DNA from: an uncultured Clostridia bacterium
Lineage (GTDB): Bacteria; Bacillota; Clostridia; Christensenellales; Aristaeellaceae
Assembly (NCBI GenBank): GCA_934631025.1
Contig: CAKTXR010000060.1
Coordinates: forward strand, 1-15,586
Length of the DNA stretch: 15,586 bases
Direction of reading: 5' to 3'
Position 1 is the first letter of the stretch; every line of letters starts with the position of its first letter. The position numbers were made by a program, and so were the translations under genes. Below the pieces are notes generated by a model that was not told the origin of the DNA, did no database searches, and was given only the letters and a program-made list of their open reading frames with translations. Below are positions 12,256 to 15,586 of the stretch, piece by piece.

Positions 12256-13428
12256 ATGAAGAAGAGCATTTCGAAGCTGTTTTCACTGATATTGGCCGCC
12301 ATGCTGGTCGTGGGGCTGCTGGCCTTCAACGCCGGCGCTGAAACGACGACGGCTGCGGGCGATCCTTCGCCGGCCATCGCCGTCTACCAGAAAACGAGCA
12401 ACAGCGTGGTCGGTATCATCACCAACACGCAGACCTGGGATGCGAACACCCGCAAGGTGGTCGACGAGCCGCTGGCTCAGGGCAGCGGCGTTGTGATCGC
12501 CGAGGACGGCTACATCGTCACCAACAACCACGTCATCGAGGACGGCAACGCCTATCAGGTGCTGCTTCCCTCCGGCGAGAAGGTGGACGCGGAGCTGGTC
12601 GGCGCGGACAGCTCCACCGATCTGGCCGTGCTGAAGGTCAGCGGCGACGCGGCTTCTCAGCTCACGCCCGTTGAGTTCGGCTCCTCGTCCGATCTGCTGA
12701 TCGGTTCGACCGTCGTGGCCATCGGCAATCCCGGCGGCGAGACGCTGGCCAACACTGTGACGCAGGGCATTGTCTCCGCGCTTCAGCGCAGCAACGTCAA
12801 GGCGAGCAACACCAGCCGCGCCATCGACTACATCCAGCATGACGCGTCCATCAACAACGGCAACTCCGGCGGCGGCCTGTTCAACTACAAGGGCGAGCTG
12901 GTGGGCATCAACACGCTGAAGTATTCCGGCAGCGCCTACACCGGCGCGACCTTCGAGGGCCTGGGCTTCGCGATCCCCGTTGAGACCGTGAAGGACATCA
13001 CCTCCGATCTGATGCAGTACGGCAAGGTGCAGCGCGCTCAGCTGGGCGTGAAGGCGTTCGAGTATGACAACGGCCCTGACGAGCCGATGAACAACTACGC
13101 GCCGATGGGCGTTTATGTGAGCGAAACCGTTGAAGGCGGCCCCGCCGCTGAAGCCGGCCTGCAGGCGTACGACTACATCTACTCTGTGGACGGCGTGCGC
13201 GTGACCAGCATGACCGAGCTGACCACTCAGCTGGACAAGTACAACGACGGCGACACCGTGACCATCCGCGTGGCCCGCTATGCCAACATCGGCGTTGCGC
13301 AGTCCAGAGGCAACGACTATTACTCCTACTTCTTCGGCAACGGCGCGACGAGCGGCGCCGGCTCCCTCGAGGTGAGCGGCGGCTTCGATTACGTCGACGT
13401 GGAAGTCACCCTGCGCATCATGGACTAA
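12256..13428 (+). CDS. Secreted HtrA/DegP-like S1C serine protease with one PDZ domain
   Basis: The predicted protein is 390 aa. Residues 1-28 form a signal peptide (MKKSISK, hydrophobic core, AGA-E). The trypsin-like domain spans about 40-255 with all three catalytic residues: H92 in TNNHVIEDG, D122 in STDLAVLKV and S204 in NNGNSGGGLFN; the family more often has GNSGGPL. A PDZ domain follows (about 262-388; GVYVSETVEGGPAAEAGLQ, GVRVTSMTEL). It contains a Tyr/Ser/Gly-rich insertion, about residues 347-376. HtrA proteases degrade or refold damaged exported proteins. Most Gram-positive HtrAs keep a transmembrane anchor, whereas here cleavage is predicted, so the enzyme is probably released or wall-associated. 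The start has GGGAGG 9 nt upstream. The gene stands alone. Its TAA is followed with no gap by a repeat mini-hairpin. Confidence 0.94.
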   Translation: MKKSISKLFSLILAAMLVVGLLAFNAGAETTTAAGDPSPAIAVYQKTSNSVVGIITNTQTWDANTRKVVDEPLAQGSGVVIAEDGYIVTNNHVIEDGNAYQVLLPSGEKVDAELVGADSSTDLAVLKVSGDAASQLTPVEFGSSSDLLIGSTVVAIGNPGGETLANTVTQGIVSALQRSNVKASNTSRAIDYIQHDASINNGNSGGGLFNYKGELVGINTLKYSGSAYTGATFEGLGFAIPVETVKDITSDLMQYGKVQRAQLGVKAFEYDNGPDEPMNNYAPMGVYVSETVEGGPAAEAGLQAYDYIYSVDGVRVTSMTELTTQLDKYNDGDTVTIRVARYANIGVAQSRGNDYYSYFFGNGATSGAGSLEVSGGFDYVDVEVTLRIMD

Positions 13429-13597
13429 GCAGGCTGAGCCTGCACGCACTCCGCTCCGCGCGTTGCAACCCGACTCCGCGCCGCTTGGGGGCGGCTCGAG
13501 TCTGGACGATAGAGCGAGCAGATAACATCTCAATACAGCACGATCCGCCCGGCCATAAATTAGAGCCGGGCGGGTCTTTCCGTGTACCCGGGCTGCG
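13429..13597 (+). repeat. Long-form modular hairpin element, copy B, directly after the HtrA-like gene
   Basis: GCAGGC-TGA-GCCTGC (13429-13443) starts at the base after TAA. A linker follows, then the 31-nt hairpin 13472-13502 (outer GACTC/GAGTC, inner GCCGC/GCGGC, loop TTGGGG). A conserved segment around 13503-13541 leads to the 35-nt hairpin 13542-13576 with arms GATCCGCCCGGC and GCCGGGCGGGTC and loop CATAAATTAGA. TCTTTCCGTGTACCCGGG follows. One stem pair is G-U on this strand and A-C on the other, which favours plus-strand RNA. Confidence 0.88.
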
Positions 13598-13767
13598 GCC
13601 GGCAGTGCCGGCTTCCTCTCCGCTCCGCGCACGCAACCCGACTCTTCAGCGCTTGGGGGCGCTTCGAGTCTGGACGATAGAGTGAACAGATAGCATCTCA
13701 ATACAGCACGACCCGCCGAACCATAAATTGGAGTTCGGCGGGTCTTTCCATGTACCCGGGCTGCGGT
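13598..13767 (+). repeat. Long-form modular hairpin element, copy C, tandem with copy B
   Basis: Mini-hairpin GCCGGC-AGT-GCCGGC (13598-13612) and linker precede a 31-nt hairpin at 13640-13670. Its inner stem is AGCGC/GCGCT, a compensatory change from the GCCGC/GCGGC of copies A, B and D. The 35-nt hairpin 13710-13744 has stem GACCCGCCGAAC and loop CATAAATTGGA. TCTTTCCATGTACCCGGG follows. It ends 30 nt before the promoter of the next operon. Confidence 0.88.
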
Positions 13768-13795
13768 CGGCCCGCCTGCCTTAACGCTGGCGGTG

Positions 13796-13823
13796 TTGAC
13801 AATTTGGCGTGCGGTGATATAAT
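13796..13823 (+). promoter_or_regulatory. Consensus promoter of the SufC/SufB-like operon
   Basis: TTGACA (13796-13801) and TATAAT (13818-13823) are both perfect sigma-A boxes, 16 nt apart. They lie about 65 nt upstream of the SufC-like start. Confidence 0.88.
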
Positions 13824-13838
13824 TAGAGAGACTTACCT

Positions 13839-13865
13839 GAGCCTTGCGCGGCGCAGGCTCATTTT
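13839..13865 (+). promoter_or_regulatory. Leader hairpin before the SufC/SufB-like operon
   Basis: GAGCCT (13839-13844) pairs with AGGCTC (13855-13860). An inner GCG/CGC pairing leaves one bulged base, and the sequence ATTTTC follows. Its position just after the transcription start would suit an attenuator or a 5' stabilising stem. The T-run is short and the function is unproven. Confidence 0.4.
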
Positions 13866-13888
13866 CATACGGGCGGGGGAACATGAAT

Positions 13889-14608
13889 ATGCTTGAACTG
13901 AAAAATATCCACTGGGCGCTGCCGGACGGCGGCGAAATCCTCAAGGGCATCAATCTCACTGTGCCGGACGGACGGCTGACCGTGGTCACCGGCCCCAACG
14001 GCGGCGGCAAAACGTCGCTGGCCAAGATCATCGCGGGGCTTTACACGCCCTCCGAGGGCCAGATCCTGCTGGACGGCGCGGACGTAACGGGCTGGGACGT
14101 CACAGAGCGCGCGCGCGGCGGCATCGCCTACGCCTTCCAGCAGCCCGTGCGCTTCAAGGGACTCACTGTGCGCGATCTGCTCGAGCTTTCCGCCGAGCGC
14201 ACGCTCAAGTACGGCGAAATCTGCGAGTATCTGGGTCAGGTCGGCCTGTGCGCGCAGGAGTACGTCGACCGCGAGGTCAACGCGTCGCTGTCGGGCGGCG
14301 AGAGCAAGCGCATCGAGCTGGCCACCGTGCTGGCGCGCAAAAACGCGCGCATGCTGGTGTTCGACGAGCCGGAAGCGGGCATCGATCTGTGGAGCTTCTC
14401 CAACCTGATCGCCGCGTTTGAAAAGCTCAAGGCCGAGGGCGGCCGCACGCTGCTGGTCATATCGCATCAGGAGCGCATTATGGACATCGCCGATCATATC
14501 GTGGTCATCGCGGGCGGTCAGGTGCGCGATCAGGGCGCGAAGGCCGACGTGCTGCCGCGGCTTTTGTCAGCGGAAAAACGGACGCGCTGCCCGCGCGGCA
14601 TGGCGTGA
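13889..14608 (+). CDS. SufC-like ABC ATPase of a minimal Fe-S cluster assembly system
   Basis: The predicted protein is 239 aa. Walker A is GPNGGGKT (35-42), Q-loop FQQPVRF (83-89), signature LSGGES (134-139), Walker B MLVFDEPEAGIDLWSF with E160, and switch His in ISHQE (H193). It has no membrane segment. The following gene is a SufB/D homologue, which identifies it as the SufC partner that drives Fe-S cluster scaffold assembly by ATP hydrolysis. The two-gene SufC-SufB arrangement without SufD, SufS or SufU is the SUF-like minimal (SMS) form described in archaea and anaerobic bacteria. ATG at 13889 is preferred because GGGGGA (13875-13880) lies 8 nt upstream; ATG at 13883 is possible but only 2 nt from it. 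It ends 14 nt before the next start. Confidence 0.88.
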   Translation: MLELKNIHWALPDGGEILKGINLTVPDGRLTVVTGPNGGGKTSLAKIIAGLYTPSEGQILLDGADVTGWDVTERARGGIAYAFQQPVRFKGLTVRDLLELSAERTLKYGEICEYLGQVGLCAQEYVDREVNASLSGGESKRIELATVLARKNARMLVFDEPEAGIDLWSFSNLIAAFEKLKAEGGRTLLVISHQERIMDIADHIVVIAGGQVRDQGAKADVLPRLLSAEKRTRCPRGMA

Positions 14609-14622
14609 GGAGGGAGAAAGAC

Positions 14623-15552
14623 ATGAACAACATCACGGACGAGCTGCTCAAAATCGTCTCCAATATGCCCTCTGACTTCAAGGGCGCGTTCAATATCCGC
14701 GAGGACAGCGGCTGCGCCGGCCGCCGCTCCTCGGAGAACATCCGCATTGAGAGCAAGACCGACAACCCCGGCATCAACATCTACATCAGCGCCAAGGCGC
14801 AGGGCGAGACGGTGTATATTCCCGCCTGCGTGACGAAAAGCGGCGTAAACGATCTGGTCTACAACGACTTTTTCATCGAGCCGGGCGCGGACGTGATCAT
14901 CGTCGCGGGCTGCGGCGTACACACCGAGGGCGAGGAGGAAAGCCGCCACAACGGAATCCATCGCTTCTTCCTCGGCAAGGGCGCGCGGGCGCTCTATAAG
15001 GAAAAGCACATCGGCACGGGCGGCGGAACCGGCGCGCGGCGCATCGATCCCGTGACCGACATGACGCTGGAGGAGGACGCGTATTTCGAGATGGACACGC
15101 TGCAAATCGGCGGCGTGACCAGCACGAACCGCACGACGAACGGCCGTCTGGGCGCGCGCGCCAAGCTGGTGATCCGCGAGCGCTTGATGACCGACGGCGA
15201 CGAGATCGCCGCGTCCTCGTTCAACGTGTCGCTGGACGGCGACGATTCCGGCGTGGATCTGGTGTCGCGTTCGGTGGCGCGCGGCACGTCGTATCAGGAG
15301 TATCGCTCGGTGATCCGCGGCAACTGCCGCTGCACGGGACACTCCGAGTGCGATGCGATCCTGGTCGATCAGGGCCGCGTGAAGGCGGAGCCCGCGCTCT
15401 ACGCCGGCCATCTGGACGCGTCGCTGATCCACGAAGCCGCCATCGGCAAGATCGCGGGCGAGCAGATCATCAAGCTGCGCACGCTGGGCCTGACCGAGGA
15501 GGAGGCCGAGCGCAAGATCATATCGGGCTTCCTGTCCGCCGAGGGCGTGTAA
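14623..15552 (+). CDS. Short SufB/SufD-like scaffold of a minimal Fe-S cluster assembly system
   Basis: The predicted protein is 309 aa, much shorter than E. coli SufB (about 495) or SufD (about 423), and matches the short single SufB of SUF-like minimal systems. The beta-helix core has NDFFIEPGADVIIVAGCGVH. Near the C terminus is RGNCRCTGHSECDAIL (C235, C237, H240, C243), candidate cluster or sulfur ligands. HLDASLIHEAAIGKI matches the SufB/D signature that ends the beta-helix and faces SufC. It is expected to form a cytoplasmic SufB2C2-type complex that builds Fe-S clusters. The start at 14623 follows AGGAGGG by 8 nt; that ribosome binding site begins at the last base of the sufC-like stop, so coupling is likely. 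No cysteine desulfurase gene is adjacent here. Two nt after TAA another hairpin element begins. Confidence 0.9.
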   Translation: MNNITDELLKIVSNMPSDFKGAFNIREDSGCAGRRSSENIRIESKTDNPGINIYISAKAQGETVYIPACVTKSGVNDLVYNDFFIEPGADVIIVAGCGVHTEGEEESRHNGIHRFFLGKGARALYKEKHIGTGGGTGARRIDPVTDMTLEEDAYFEMDTLQIGGVTSTNRTTNGRLGARAKLVIRERLMTDGDEIAASSFNVSLDGDDSGVDLVSRSVARGTSYQEYRSVIRGNCRCTGHSECDAILVDQGRVKAEPALYAGHLDASLIHEAAIGKIAGEQIIKLRTLGLTEEEAERKIISGFLSAEGV

Positions 15553-15554
15553 GA

Positions 15555-15586
15555 CGGGCAGTGCCCGCTGGCACCTGCTGCCGCCG
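15555..15586 (+). repeat. Start of another modular hairpin element, cut by the window edge
   Basis: CGGGC-AGT-GCCCG (15555-15567) lies 2 nt after the stop of the SufB-like gene and is followed by GGCACCTGCTGCCG, the linker of the short-form elements. By analogy the 35-nt hairpin should follow within about 30 nt beyond the window. Confidence 0.75.

Noticed and set aside
11825..12259. 144-codon plus-strand frame before the HtrA-like gene
   Set aside because: It runs through the -10, ribosome binding site and start of the next gene, lies in low-complexity sequence and shows no family resemblance.
13542..13744. Ordinary intrinsic terminators only
   Set aside because: The hairpins have weak or no T-runs, much longer conserved flanks, a conserved loop and tandem arrangement, none of which a simple terminator needs.
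610..13744. REP/BIME repeats with a RAYT transposase
   Set aside because: I see neither the usual GTAG/GTTG tetranucleotide beside the palindrome nor any Y1 transposase gene in the window; a distant RAYT elsewhere in the genome cannot be excluded.

Overview
The window looks like a GC-rich member of the Bacillota (Clostridia-like, probably from a gut or rumen). The reasons are strong AGGAGG ribosome binding sites, sigma-A type promoters, a SpoIID/LytB-family protein, a DegP/HtrA-type S1C protease with a Gram-positive style signal peptide, and a two-gene SufC/SufB-like minimal Fe-S assembly operon. Genus cannot be called from the sequence alone.

Layout. 1-909 holds no gene and is packed with non-coding repeats. 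910-4650 (minus strand) is a four-gene operon behind a good promoter (4700-4728): a NagB-like sugar-phosphate isomerase/deaminase homologue, then three divergent Gfo/Idh/MocA-family NAD(P)-dependent oxidoreductases. 4740-5673 is a second gene-free repeat block with the same module order as 1-909. 5674-7398 (minus) is a secreted SpoIID-domain protein with a C-terminal SH3 domain. 7449-8040 is gene-free. 8116-8913 (plus) is an AraC-family regulator, followed by its own downstream promoter, a roughly 370-nt leader made partly of repeat, and a fourth Gfo/Idh/MocA oxidoreductase (9337-10479). 10941-11720 is a sugar-phosphate isomerase/epimerase-type TIM barrel ending in a textbook intrinsic terminator. 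12256-13428 is a secreted HtrA-like serine protease. 13889-15552 is the SufC/SufB-like pair.

How the genes fit. Four oxidoreductases, a NagB-like enzyme, a TIM-barrel isomerase/epimerase and an AraC regulator point to uptake-independent processing of an unusual sugar, sugar acid, inositol or glycoside, in which oxidation and isomerisation precede entry into central metabolism. The substrate is unknown. The protease, SpoIID-like protein and Fe-S genes are housekeeping or envelope functions unrelated to that pathway.

The main novelty is non-coding. A modular family of hairpin elements follows the stop codons of five genes that end transcription units. Each element has (i) one or more mini-hairpins with a 3-nt loop and variable stem, (ii) a conserved linker, (iii) in the long form a 31-nt hairpin with a compensatory stem change, and (iv) a 35-nt hairpin with a 12-bp stem that covaries between copies around a conserved 11-nt loop. 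Eight complete 35-nt hairpins, one half copy and the start of another element are present. Seven of the eight are oriented with the gene upstream. Two of the gene-free blocks repeat a larger composite of about 500-700 bp. No transposase or reverse transcriptase is present in the window to explain the spread.
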